Assembly (NCBI GenBank): GCA_030587605.1
Contig: JAUQYT010000190.1
Span: forward strand, 1 to 13,495
DNA length: 13,495 nt
Origin: Candidatus Njordarchaeum guaymasense
GTDB lineage: Archaea > Asgardarchaeota > Njordarchaeia > Njordarchaeales > Njordarchaeaceae
Reading direction: 5' to 3'
Position 1 is the first letter of the stretch; the number at the start of each line of letters is the position of its first letter. Of the stretch, positions 1 to 7,407 are shown piece after piece. Made by a program: the position numbers and the translations under genes. The notes beneath the pieces are model-generated. The model worked only from the letters and a program-made list of their open reading frames with translations. It was not told the origin of the DNA and made no database searches.

Positions 1-217
1 TAGCATAAACCATCGCGGTTTTTCCCGTTCCAGTCGGACCAGATAAGAGAATAGCCTTCATTTCAGGAGCCTTTCCGCCTCTCCACGCGCATAGCCACTT
101 CACTATCTTAGAAACAGCTTCATTGTTTCCCAGTACCTCAGAAGTCTTTCTTGGTGAATACTTATCCGCCCAGATGGCACTGCTTCCGCAGACTCTCATA
201 GTGGCAAGAGCACTCAT
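1..217 (-). CDS. rfcL: Replication factor C large subunit, N-terminal part (cut by window edge)
   Basis: Large subunit of the archaeal clamp loader, an AAA+ ATPase that with RfcS loads the PCNA sliding clamp on primed DNA. Only about 72 residues are in the window. They begin near MSALATMRVCGSS, then a WADKYSPRKTSEVLGNNEAV segment typical of RfcL N-termini, and a Walker A motif GPTGTGKT at residues 60-67. The start at 217 lies 19 bases after the rfcS stop, so the two form one operon, an arrangement common in archaea. A second in-frame ATG at 199 (residue 7) is also possible, since the conserved part starts only after it. The upstream bases GTGATG, a few bases before 217, could serve as a weak ribosome binding site. 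The reading frame stays open to base 1. Confidence 0.9.
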   Translation of the reverse strand, partial: MSALATMRVCGSSAIWADKYSPRKTSEVLGNNEAVSKIVKWLCAWRGGKAPEMKAILLSGPTGTGKTAMVYA

Positions 218-236
218 TCTCTTTCATCACTCTGAG

Positions 237-1208
237 CTAATGACTCATCTTGCCCCCGATGTTCATGAAGTTAGCGAGTAGGGCGCTAAGCTGGATTTCC
301 TCATTTGCTCCTTGAGTCAAGCGGTAATCCGTTTCTCCAACATGATCAATTAACTTTACTTTCTCGGAATCCGGGATCTTCAAGTTGAAGATCTCTCTAT
401 GGATCTGCCTGATTACGTCAGTCCCTGAGAGACCGTAGTTTATCAGTAGCTCATGTAACATGTCCCTGGCTTCCATGAACTTTCCGCTGAGAGCTGATTG
501 AAGCATCTTGAGTACTTCCTCCGGCCTCGCTCTGCTGGCAACCTTGTAAACAATTTCATCATTGACTACGCCTCCTACGGCAGATGCTCCTTGTAAGGTG
601 TTTATCGCCCGTCTTAGGTCTCCACCAGCTATGTAGAGAATAGCCTTAACACCCGAGTCATCGAGTTTCACGGACTCCTTTTCGGCAATGAACTTCAGCC
701 TCAAAGTAATGTCCTTTTCTTTCAGTGGCGCGAAACGAAAAACGGCACACCGACTCTGTATCGGCTCGATTATCTTGGTTGAGTAATTACAGATAAGAGT
801 AAAACGACAATCTCTAGCATACTGCTCCATGGTTCTGCGGAGAGCATTCTGGGCATCGGATGTCACCGCGTCCGCTTCGTCTAAGATAATTATCTTGAAA
901 GGAACATCGCTAATCGGCATCGTTCTCGCAAAATCTTTGATCCTAGTTCTGACGACATTGATGCCACGTTCATCACTAGCGTTCAGCTCAAGTAGGTTCC
1001 CCTTAACTCGTCCATCAAATAGGTCATTAGCAAGAGCAAGGATTGCAGTGGTCTTCCCTGTACCAGGCGGCCCAGCAAACAAAAGATGGGGAACGTTTAG
1101 CTCCTTGACAAACATCCTAAGGCGCTCAACTATCTCCTTTTGATTTGTTATCTCTGAAAGACTACGTGGCCGGTATTTCTCAACCCATAGTGGAGACTCG
1201 TCACTCAT
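237..1208 (-). CDS. rfcS: Replication factor C small subunit
   Basis: Small subunit of the clamp loader; it hydrolyses ATP while opening PCNA and placing it on primer-template junctions. The 323-residue protein has the usual length. Motifs in this numbering: the WVEKYRPRSL box near 8-17, Walker A GPPGTGKT at 46-53, Walker B ILDEAD ending at 113, sensor 1 ICNYSTK around 139-145, the SRC arginine-finger motif at 152-154 and sensor 2 GGDLRRAIN at 195-203; the C-terminal part is the helical collar domain. The ATG at 1208 is chosen because GTGAGGT (1218-1224) precedes it by 9 bases. An in-frame TTG at 1215-1217 would add three residues but directly abuts that site. The gene is followed after 19 bases by rfcL. 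No catalytic residue is missing. Confidence 0.97.
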   Translation of the reverse strand: MSDESPLWVEKYRPRSLSEITNQKEIVERLRMFVKELNVPHLLFAGPPGTGKTTAILALANDLFDGRVKGNLLELNASDERGINVVRTRIKDFARTMPISDVPFKIIILDEADAVTSDAQNALRRTMEQYARDCRFTLICNYSTKIIEPIQSRCAVFRFAPLKEKDITLRLKFIAEKESVKLDDSGVKAILYIAGGDLRRAINTLQGASAVGGVVNDEIVYKVASRARPEEVLKMLQSALSGKFMEARDMLHELLINYGLSGTDVIRQIHREIFNLKIPDSEKVKLIDHVGETDYRLTQGANEEIQLSALLANFMNIGGKMSH

Positions 1209-1217
1209 TTGCTGCAA

Positions 1218-1224
1218 ACCTCAC
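1218..1224 (-). promoter_or_regulatory. Ribosome binding site deciding the rfcS start
   Basis: GTGAGGT on the minus strand lies 9 bases before the ATG at 1208 and directly abuts the upstream TTG at 1215-1217, so it supports the ATG. Confidence 0.6.
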
Positions 1225-1312
1225 ATCGATTGAAGTCAAAGATTACTGATTTAAGCATATGGAAGAGCCAGTACTAGTCCTATTGATCATGAATTCTAGT
1301 TAATTGTTAATT

Positions 1313-1402
1313 AGGGAGTTCATAATTAAGCTTTCACCTGACTCAAAAACGGATATCCAAGTCTTCTAATTGTAATGATGCTTATAGACTTTTGAACTCC
1401 CT
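1313..1402. repeat. Widely spaced 10-base inverted repeat
   Basis: AGGGAGTTCA at 1313-1322 is the exact reverse complement of TGAACTCCCT at 1393-1402, with 70 bases between. The full span of 90 bases resembles a tRNA in size only: no T-loop sequence and no cloverleaf arms were found. It may be chance, a regulator site pair, or the closing stem of a small RNA. Confidence 0.35.
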
Positions 1403-1485
1403 CAATGCTCCAAGTCAAACCAAAGCAACGAGTATGCTGAAGTTCAGTCTACCCAACGATTTCGGAAGAGCATCTACAGTTGCCC

Positions 1486-1491
1486 AAAAAA
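1486..1491 (-). terminator. Oligo-T terminator after the aldehyde dehydrogenase gene
   Basis: A run of six T on the minus strand begins about 21 bases after the TAA stop of the aldehyde dehydrogenase gene. Archaeal RNA polymerase terminates at such runs without a hairpin, and none is seen here. Confidence 0.45.
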
Positions 1492-1512
1492 GGAAGTGAG
1501 AACCAACCCGTC

Positions 1513-3003
1513 TTAGGAACCATTCACAGCTTTGGGTTTGAAATCACCGATATGGTAGAATTTTCCACAGCAGAAGTAGGGAGTCCAATACTTCGCCCCG
1601 GGCGGCCATCCACTGGATTTCCTGCCTCCAAATGGCAACGTGATGTCTTGGTACTGTGGGTCCTCATTTATGAAGGCGATAGCAACATCTATCTTCTTGA
1701 CTATTTTCATTGCAAGATCTGTGTCCTCACAGTATATCCCCGTACGCATACCATACTGGGTATCATTTGCAAGTTGTGTAGCTTCCTCTATCGTTTCGAA
1801 TTCCAGAATACTCCTGGCAGAACCGAAAGATTCTTCCATCCACATGAATGGTGTCTCAACCATACTTTGCGATCGGACGCGCTTCTTATCTAGTTTTATA
1901 AGAGTCGGGGGATAGAACGGATCTTCGCGTTTCCCTCCCATGAGGAGTTTTCCGCCTTTCTTTAGGGCATCCTGAACCATGAAGTCTATCATATCAATGA
2001 TTCTCTTGCTGCCTAGAGGGCCTATGTCGGTCTCGGGATCCATTGGGTCCCCGATCTTTAGCTTCGAGGCTTTTTCCACGATCTTGTCTGCAAGGTCATT
2101 TACAATGTCTTTGTGTGCCAGTATTCTCTTCATGGAGAAACATTGCTGTCCACTGTTTGTGAAGCTTCCTCGTACTACCATGTCAGCGACCTTGTCCACG
2201 TCAACATCGTTCATGATTATTCCAGCATCATTCCCTGCCATTTCAAATAAAAGTAACTTGAATTTCCCGTTGATGAATAAGCCGCCTTCAAAGAACGGTA
2301 GCTTGGTAACTGTTGACTCCATATACTTGCCATAGTCGATCAGCAACTTCTTACCGACGTGACTACTGCCGATAAAAGCAAAAAGGTCGATAAGCGGATT
2401 CGCTATGAACTCATTTGTCGCTTCATCCCCAGGCATTAGGCAGACTTCTGTGCTCTGCACTGCAGGGATACCATCGACCTCTGAGGCTATCTCTAAGACC
2501 TTCAGTGGCGTCAACGGAACCGCACTTGAGGGTTTGATGATTACACTATCACCAGCGAGCCATGCTGCGCCGACGGTGTACATCGGTAAGCTCATGGGTG
2601 TGTTTCTAGGTGATAGACCGGCTACTAACCCAATGGGTTCGTACGTCATTATGTTTCTCCCTGAGATTGCCTCAACATCTCTATCCTTTATCATGTCAGC
2701 TTGGACGTCGCAAGTGAGGTATCCGTGTTGTATTATGCTGGGCTCAAATTTCGCGTACTTTAAGGGTAGTCCCCCTTCTTTTGCAATGAGTTCCACCAAC
2801 TCACGCTTATGCATCCTTATGGCTCTGCCGACTCTCCGTATGAAATCGATCCGCTCACCAAGATCAGTGTTCCTCATTTTCTCCTTGGCGTCATGAACCT
2901 TCTTGATCTTCTCTCTAAGAGTATCAATATTGTCTGCCTGAATCTCCTGTATTACCTCACCCGTGTACTTGTTTGTAACAGATAAAACGGATGAACCAGC
3001 CAT
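1513..3003 (-). CDS. Aldehyde dehydrogenase superfamily protein with an internal insertion
   Basis: NAD(P)-dependent oxidation of an aldehyde to an acid; the substrate is unknown. Residue numbers count from the TTG two codons upstream. The ALDH core is complete: Asn136 in SPRNTP, Lys159 in IIKPSS, the Rossmann turn IGSSHVGK near 213-220, general base Glu256 in FEMAGND, nucleophile Cys290 in SGQQCFSMK, and EESFG near 392-396. Between the Rossmann turn and Glu256 there are about 42 residues, against about 24 in human ALDH2, so roughly 18 residues are inserted near 226-250. The ATG at 3003 is preferred because AAGGAG (3013-3018) lies 9 bases before it, while the TTG at 3009 is only 3 bases away. 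The gene is divergent from the FAD oxidase operon, and its product could feed an acid to that oxidase. Confidence 0.9.
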   Translation of the reverse strand: MAGSSVLSVTNKYTGEVIQEIQADNIDTLREKIKKVHDAKEKMRNTDLGERIDFIRRVGRAIRMHKRELVELIAKEGGLPLKYAKFEPSIIQHGYLTCDVQADMIKDRDVEAISGRNIMTYEPIGLVAGLSPRNTPMSLPMYTVGAAWLAGDSVIIKPSSAVPLTPLKVLEIASEVDGIPAVQSTEVCLMPGDEATNEFIANPLIDLFAFIGSSHVGKKLLIDYGKYMESTVTKLPFFEGGLFINGKFKLLLFEMAGNDAGIIMNDVDVDKVADMVVRGSFTNSGQQCFSMKRILAHKDIVNDLADKIVEKASKLKIGDPMDPETDIGPLGSKRIIDMIDFMVQDALKKGGKLLMGGKREDPFYPPTLIKLDKKRVRSQSMVETPFMWMEESFGSARSILEFETIEEATQLANDTQYGMRTGIYCEDTDLAMKIVKKIDVAIAFINEDPQYQDITLPFGGRKSSGWPPGAKYWTPYFCCGKFYHIGDFKPKAVNGS

Positions 3004-3012
3004 CGACAAAAA

Positions 3013-3018
3013 CTCCTT
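3013..3018 (-). promoter_or_regulatory. Ribosome binding site deciding the aldehyde dehydrogenase start
   Basis: AAGGAG on the minus strand is 9 bases before the ATG at 3003 and only 3 bases before the TTG at 3009, so the ATG is the likely start. Confidence 0.6.
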
Positions 3019-3278
3019 AACAGTAGAAGTTATCCTTAGTCGCTAATGTAGTTCAGATTCACTCACTACTTGAGTGTTGAGCCTTCCGCGAGGAGCGAGA
3101 TTTCGGTTTTGAAGTTTTTTCATCATGGTTGAAATAAAAATGTGTCTATAATATGGCGAATTGGAATCGACAATATTCGAATTTCTGACTAACGAATGTG
3201 TTAAAAACGAACAAACAAAGATTGTTACGTAATAAGAGTAATAAATGACCAAAGTTCGTACAGCACGTAAGACCTGCC
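3019..3278. promoter_or_regulatory. Divergent control region between aldehyde dehydrogenase and the FAD oxidase operon
   Basis: AT-rich region that must carry both promoters. Candidate TATA elements are AAATAAAAAT near 3133-3142 (read as ATTTTTATTT on the minus strand) for the dehydrogenase and GTTAAAAAC at 3200-3208 for the oxidase operon; neither is certain. A short palindrome, CACTCA (3060-3065) and TGAGTG (3071-3076) around CTACT, lies in the dehydrogenase leader and could be an operator. Open frames here have no family features. Confidence 0.4.
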
Positions 3279-3290
3279 AGGTGTTCGAAA

Positions 3291-4694
3291 TTGACGGTCT
3301 CAAAGGGAATATACGATGAGCTTGAGAGCATCGTTGGAAGTAGCAACATCAGCAACGATGAAGTCATCTTGTACTCCTACAGTGAGGATTCTAGCCCATT
3401 CCCTGCTCAGAAACCCGCAGTTGTCGTAAGAGTAAGTGAAACAAGCGAAGTAGCGGAAATCATGAAGATCGCCAATAGAATGAAATTCCCAGTAGTCCCA
3501 GCGGGTGGAAGAAGTAGTATAAGTGGCGCTCCAATTCCCAGGGTTCCAGGCGCGATCATGCTGGACTTAACCAACATGGACAAAGTCAAAGAAGTCGACG
3601 AAGACACGATGACAGTTACGGTTCAATGTGGGATCAGGTGGGCTCAGCTGATCCATGAGCTTAACCTGAAAGGGTATAAACTAGGGTTTAGGGGTCCATA
3701 CGGCGGGAATGCTGGAACCGTAGGAGGTTCACTTAGCGTCAACACCGTTGGATGCGGTGCGAGTAAATGGGGTGGGGCCTGCAACAGCGTGCTGAGCTTG
3801 GAGCTTGTACTGCCAACGGGCGAAGTCATCAAAACCGGAAGTGGTTGGAGCCCCATAGCAAAGAGGTTTGCAAGGTATGCTACCTTTAATGACCTCACGG
3901 GCATCTTCCTGGGAGATCACGGAACCCTAGGAGTGAAGACAGAAGCAACACTAAAAATATACCCACTCCCAAAGGGATTGGCCTACGCTGATTATGGGTT
4001 CACTAGCCTCAGCAACTGCATAAACGCATTTCACGAGCTCCAAAAGTTGGGGATACCTGAAGAAATCAATATGCTCGGAGACAAGACATCAATTGGACTA
4101 CTGGCAGAAACCTATCTCGAATCTTTGCCTGAAATAGAATGCGCATTCGCGGTCGTAATTGAAGAGATTGACAGCGCGATCGCTGAACGGAAGAAGGCAA
4201 TATGCGACGAAGTTGCAAAGAAGTACGGAGGCAAAGCGTTAGGCTCATTCCTAACAAGAGCCCTCTGGCTTGATATGTTCAACATGACCCAACCACTGTT
4301 CGACTCAGGTTTCTGGTTCAACACATGTCACATTCGGCCAATTTCAACTCTGCGAGAGACAATTGAAGACGCACAGGCACTATTCCGCAAGGAAAAGGTC
4401 AATGAGAAAGGAATGAAATGGATAATAAGCGCTTTAGGAGTTGACAGGTGTTTCTGTACTTGTTGGATTACTCTATTCGAGGGAAATAGGAGCAAGCATG
4501 CTGACCTTGAGAGGGTCTGGGGCAAACTCAAAGAAATGGAACTAGAAAGCGGCGGAGTTCCCTACTGGACAGGTCAACTTTGGGAGCCCCATGTCTTGCC
4601 AAGAGTTAACCAAGGATTCTACTCTGTCTTGAAGAGAATCAAGAGCGTAGTAGATCCCAATTCAATACTGCACCCATCAACGTTCGGATTATGA
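3291..4694 (+). CDS. FAD-binding oxidase, GlcD/PCMH family
   Basis: Flavoprotein of the vanillyl-alcohol-oxidase fold family that includes GlcD (glycolate oxidase subunit), D-lactate dehydrogenase and alkyl-DHAP synthase; it probably oxidises a 2-hydroxy acid or similar substrate and passes electrons to the Fe-S protein encoded next. The 467 residues carry the FAD-binding domain at about 38-225, with PAGGRSSISGAPIP (70-83) and GTVGGSLSVNTVG (142-154) contacting the cofactor, and end with DPNSILHPSTFGL, the usual family tail. A Cys cluster, RCFCTCW, lies at 386-392. The start is TTG with AGGTG (3279-3283) 7 bases before it; the frame upstream to its stop at 3246 offers no better start. It is followed 13 bases later by the Fe-S gene. 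The substrate cannot be read from the sequence. Confidence 0.9.
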   Translation: MTVSKGIYDELESIVGSSNISNDEVILYSYSEDSSPFPAQKPAVVVRVSETSEVAEIMKIANRMKFPVVPAGGRSSISGAPIPRVPGAIMLDLTNMDKVKEVDEDTMTVTVQCGIRWAQLIHELNLKGYKLGFRGPYGGNAGTVGGSLSVNTVGCGASKWGGACNSVLSLELVLPTGEVIKTGSGWSPIAKRFARYATFNDLTGIFLGDHGTLGVKTEATLKIYPLPKGLAYADYGFTSLSNCINAFHELQKLGIPEEINMLGDKTSIGLLAETYLESLPEIECAFAVVIEEIDSAIAERKKAICDEVAKKYGGKALGSFLTRALWLDMFNMTQPLFDSGFWFNTCHIRPISTLRETIEDAQALFRKEKVNEKGMKWIISALGVDRCFCTCWITLFEGNRSKHADLERVWGKLKEMELESGGVPYWTGQLWEPHVLPRVNQGFYSVLKRIKSVVDPNSILHPSTFGL

Positions 4695-4707
4695 GAGTGA
4701 GAAAGCA

Positions 4708-6333
4708 TTGACATATCCTTCGCTTAGGGAGTACGTAAACCAGTTAGAAAAGTGCGCCAAGTGCGGTGACTGCGCCTACTCCGTAAAGCTAACGACCTCA
4801 AGGAAACCAATATCACTACCTTGCGCCATAAGGAACGTTCTTGGATTCGAAGCCTACGATGCGCGAGGCAGAATAATAGTCATGAAGAAGCTTCTTGAGG
4901 GAGAAATCAACGTAGATAGAAAGTTCCTCGACTGGCTGTACACTTGCACTACTTGCGCAAACTGTAAAGAAACGTGCCTTGCTGTTCCAGGCGGCCTCGA
5001 CACTCCGTCAATGGTAGAGGCGTTAAGGAAAGATGTCGTTAACCAAGGATTGACAATCGAAAAACACCTGAGCATAAGAGACGCCACTATTGATGAACAT
5101 AACCCATACGGGGAACCCCACTCGGAAAGAAGAAGCTTCTTGAAAGGGGAAGAGATACCGAAGCAGGCTAAGACCATCTACTTTGTGGGTTGCACTCCAA
5201 GTTACAGACAGCAGAGCGTTGCTGAATCCACCGTAAGGCTGCTGAGGAACGCCGATGAAGACTTCACATTACTCAAGGATGAATGGTGCTGCGGTTCAGT
5301 GCTTCTCAGACTGGGATATGAAGACCTAGGAAGAGAAGTAATGAAACACAATATCGATGAAATCGAGAGCACAGGGGCAGAGACATTAGTTACAAGCTGC
5401 GCTGGTTGCTACCGGACATTCAAAGACATATATCAGAAAATGAAAGTCGAGGAAGGCTCAAACCTCAAAGTCCTTCATATAACCGAGTTGCTTGACCAAC
5501 TGGCGGAGAAAGGAAGAATCGGATTCTCAGCAAAGAAGCAGGCGAGGATAACCTATCACGATCCTTGCCACCTTGGGAGACACGGTGGCATATACGAGTC
5601 CCCGAGGAGGCTAATTGAAAAGGTTAAGGGCGTCGAACTCGTCGAAATGAAAACGAATCGGAGCTACGCTCATTGCTGTGGTGCAGGTGGAGGAGTGAAA
5701 TCAACAAACCCTGATCTCGCGAACAAGGTTGCGAGGGAGAGAATAGGGGAAGCACTAGAAGCAAAATCTAACTTGCTGTTAACAGCGTGCCCATTCTGCA
5801 AGACAAACCTAACCGATGGGTCAAGCGGTTTGATTAAGGTCGCCGATATTGTAGAGTATCTCGCTGAGAGCATGAGCGCGGTTAAGCCTGAGGCAGAAAC
5901 CGTGGTGAGGGCTGGAGTCGGTGCGACAATAGAAGACGAATTCCCAAGATACTTGGAAAGCCACCCTGAGATCTTTGTAGACCTTGTTATGGATTCGATG
6001 CTTGACTTTGCCACATTCAACTCATGGAACTCATTTGACAAAGGAGAGAAACCCCTCAACGTGTTTAACGTTAGGCGGACTCAGAATGGGATCGAGATTA
6101 GGACTGGGCGGGCAGAGAGAGCGGACGTTGCCTTGAATTTCTCCCCTGACACCATTAAAGACTTGGTTGCAAGTGGTGATAGAGACGAGTACGCCAAGAA
6201 ATTTGGCAGATTCTATAATGAGCCCACTGAAACCAAATGGATAGACTTCATACTAAACAAAAGCACTAAGACTCTGATACGCATGGGGTACGGGAAATTC
6301 GCTAGGGAAGCGGGAATCCTTGAGGAAGAATAA
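4708..6333 (+). CDS. GlcF/HdrD-type Fe-S oxidoreductase with C-terminal SCP2-like domain
   Basis: Electron-transfer partner of the upstream flavoprotein. The N-terminus binds two [4Fe-4S] clusters: Cys16, Cys19, Cys22 with Cys39, and Cys80, Cys83, Cys86, Cys90. Two CCG domains follow: Cys162, Cys194-Cys195-Gly, Cys231 and Cys234; then Cys287, Cys323-Cys324-Gly, Cys361 and Cys364. This is the pattern of GlcF and of HdrB/HdrD, which hold non-cubane clusters in Hdr. Typical GlcF proteins end near the second CCG domain. Here about 135 more residues (about 405-541) follow. ADVALNFSPDTIKDLVASGD and the NKS..L...GY...A pattern resemble an SCP2 lipid-carrier fold and match the separate small protein at 6388-6852. 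The start is TTG 13 bases after the oxidase stop, with only a weak ribosome site (GAGTGAG), fitting translational coupling. Confidence 0.9.
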   Translation: MTYPSLREYVNQLEKCAKCGDCAYSVKLTTSRKPISLPCAIRNVLGFEAYDARGRIIVMKKLLEGEINVDRKFLDWLYTCTTCANCKETCLAVPGGLDTPSMVEALRKDVVNQGLTIEKHLSIRDATIDEHNPYGEPHSERRSFLKGEEIPKQAKTIYFVGCTPSYRQQSVAESTVRLLRNADEDFTLLKDEWCCGSVLLRLGYEDLGREVMKHNIDEIESTGAETLVTSCAGCYRTFKDIYQKMKVEEGSNLKVLHITELLDQLAEKGRIGFSAKKQARITYHDPCHLGRHGGIYESPRRLIEKVKGVELVEMKTNRSYAHCCGAGGGVKSTNPDLANKVARERIGEALEAKSNLLLTACPFCKTNLTDGSSGLIKVADIVEYLAESMSAVKPEAETVVRAGVGATIEDEFPRYLESHPEIFVDLVMDSMLDFATFNSWNSFDKGEKPLNVFNVRRTQNGIEIRTGRAERADVALNFSPDTIKDLVASGDRDEYAKKFGRFYNEPTETKWIDFILNKSTKTLIRMGYGKFAREAGILEEE

Positions 6334-6387
6334 GCCTAGGAGTCGCCGACACATCCGGATTCGGGAATTTACTCATCTGTGTTTCTA

Positions 6388-6852
6388 TTAACCTACCTGT
6401 TCCATGAAATTGTATCTTTTCGCCCAGTTTCTGTATCCTTCTTTCCAGAGTGCTAGCCGACTTTTGTTGACCTTGTAGTCAAGGTCACGACTACCAGACC
6501 CTTCCCTCAAGATCTTCGAGTAGTTTGCGTAATACGTTTCAGCATCAGGAGACTGTGACATCAGCTCCACGATTGCTTCCTCGGTGAAGTATAGGATGAG
6601 GTCAGGGGCCTCTGATGCTGACCCAACCCCGAGTTCCAAGCGGTTCATACTAACTTTCTTCAGATGGAACAAGATTTTCTCGTTGTCCTCTAGGGTGGGG
6701 CTCCTCACATGGTATTCCCACATTGCACCAACACTCAGGTCCTTCATGAGATCCAGATGGTGCGGGTAATAGTCTCTAACCATCCTAAGTAGTTCTCCAG
6801 GAGTCAGAGATGATCCTTTCTTACTCTGACCAATAGTCATGTTTGAGCACAT
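6388..6852 (-). CDS. Small SCP2-like protein related to the C-terminus of the Fe-S protein
   Basis: A 154-residue soluble protein of unproven function. Residues 83-99 (PDLILYFTEEAIVELMS) have the strand-helix pattern that SCP2 domains show as ADxTLxxSxEDLLxLLxG, but no strict family signature. By eye it aligns with the C-terminal domain of the adjacent Fe-S protein: residues 125-145 (DYKVNKSRLALWKEGYRNWAK region) against 512-532 there, sharing D, NKS, L, GY and A at the same spacing. The gene converges on the Fe-S gene, with 54 bases between the stops, and follows the SCP2 gene on its own strand. A second ATG at 6840 (residue 5) may be the true start, since AAGGG directly abuts the first ATG but is 12 bases from the second. 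It probably binds an acyl or isoprenoid ligand; this is inference. Confidence 0.75.
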   Translation of the reverse strand: MCSNMTIGQSKKGSSLTPGELLRMVRDYYPHHLDLMKDLSVGAMWEYHVRSPTLEDNEKILFHLKKVSMNRLELGVGSASEAPDLILYFTEEAIVELMSQSPDAETYYANYSKILREGSGSRDLDYKVNKSRLALWKEGYRNWAKRYNFMEQVG

Positions 6853-6896
6853 CCCTTAACTGCGAACTGATAGCACGTCAAAAAGTGGGTATAACA

Positions 6897-6916
6897 GAAA
6901 AAAAGAAAAAGAGTTG
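6897..6916 (-). terminator. Oligo-T terminator after the SCP2 gene
   Basis: On the minus strand CTCTTTTTCTTTTTTTCTG runs about 45-65 bases after the stop of the SCP2 gene. This T-rich stretch fits archaeal termination and separates the SCP2 transcript from the small SCP2-like gene downstream. Confidence 0.5.
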
Positions 6917-6960
6917 GGATTGCAGTTCTTGAGCCAAGTCACGTACTTGTGAAGTTGCAT

Positions 6961-7350
6961 TTAAGATCGTACGGCCTCTAGGATGGTTCTGAACTTGATT
7001 GCGTCTGGGAGTGGTCCCTGGATCCTAAGCTGTCCACCCATGTATGCGGAGGTGGCGTCAATCTCACCCTTCAACATCCCAGTGAAGGTGCCTGTATCAG
7101 CTTCTAGGGTGATGTCTGGTGAGGAGTGTGTGCCTGCAGTTGGACCCACTGCCTTCTTAGCCTTGAACTCGACGTAGAACGGCTGTCCATCGCTCACTGC
7201 GAACTGCATCGTGCGATCCCAGTCCTCAAGCTCAGCCTGCGCTGCAGAGGACCCGTTGATCTGTTTGACTAGACCAGCAACTGCATCCATTAGTGGTGAA
7301 CCTTTCCCTGCTGGTTTTGCTGCTGGTTTTGCTGCTGGTTTCTTCGACAT
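6961..7350 (-). CDS. SCP2 (sterol carrier protein 2) domain protein with a Lys-Pro-Ala tail
   Basis: A 129-residue protein of the SCP2 sterol-transfer family, small soluble carriers that hold fatty acyl-CoA, isoprenoid or similar lipids in a hydrophobic tunnel. The core from about residue 40 is classic: a strand MQFAVSDGQPFYVEFKA, then SPDITLEADTGTFTGMLKGE, then SAYMGGQLRIQGPLPDAIKF near the C-terminus. Residues 4-16 are a KPAAKPAAKPAGK tail, likely flexible, coded by a 12-base tandem repeat. The ATG start is supported by GGAGG at 7362-7366 and a good TATA box at 7399-7407. Genes on the same strand are the racemase-like gene upstream and a second SCP2-like gene downstream, each probably with its own promoter. 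The ligand is unknown; archaea make few sterols, so an isoprenoid or branched acyl-CoA ligand is more plausible. Confidence 0.93.
   Translation of the reverse strand: MSKKPAAKPAAKPAGKGSPLMDAVAGLVKQINGSSAAQAELEDWDRTMQFAVSDGQPFYVEFKAKKAVGPTAGTHSSPDITLEADTGTFTGMLKGEIDATSAYMGGQLRIQGPLPDAIKFRTILEAVRS
7308..7341. repeat. 12-base tandem repeat inside the SCP2 gene
   Basis: The unit CTGCTGGTTTTG (plus strand) occurs twice exactly and then for 10 more bases. It codes the KPAA repeats of the SCP2 N-terminal tail, so tail length could vary by slippage in four-residue steps. Confidence 0.8.
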
Positions 7351-7398
7351 TTTTCCTCGATCCTCCTTTCTGTACTAAAATAGAACCTAAAAATCCTG

Positions 7399-7407
7399 TA
7401 TAAATAG
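7399..7407 (-). promoter_or_regulatory. TATA box of the SCP2 gene
   Basis: CTATTTATA on the minus strand, preceded by a purine-rich AGGAAT that could act as BRE. Its centre is about 53 bases before the ATG at 7350, which puts transcription start near 7376 and leaves a leader of about 26 bases carrying the GGAGG ribosome site. Confidence 0.6.

Larger units (their letters stand above)
1209..1512. other. Intergenic region between the aldehyde dehydrogenase gene and rfcS
   Basis: About 300 bases without a convincing gene. On the minus strand it should hold the end of the aldehyde dehydrogenase transcript (oligo-T at 1486-1491) and the rfcS promoter. A weak TATA-like CTTAAATC (1248-1255) lies about 40 bases before the rfcS ATG and could give a short leader carrying the ribosome binding site. 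A 10-base inverted repeat (1313-1322 with 1393-1402) fills the middle. The plus-strand open frame here overlaps the dehydrogenase gene and has no family features. Confidence 0.5.

Noticed and set aside
1313..1402. tRNA suggested by the 90-base span between inverted repeats
   Set aside because: No T-loop consensus, no anticodon or D arm, and the end stem is longer than an acceptor stem.
1480..1893. Plus-strand open frame of 137 codons
   Set aside because: It lies mostly antisense to the C-terminal part of the aldehyde dehydrogenase gene and shows no family motif.
3043..3303. Minus-strand open frame in the divergent control region
   Set aside because: Low-complexity composition, no clear ribosome site and no recognisable domain; it also overlaps the start of the FAD oxidase gene.
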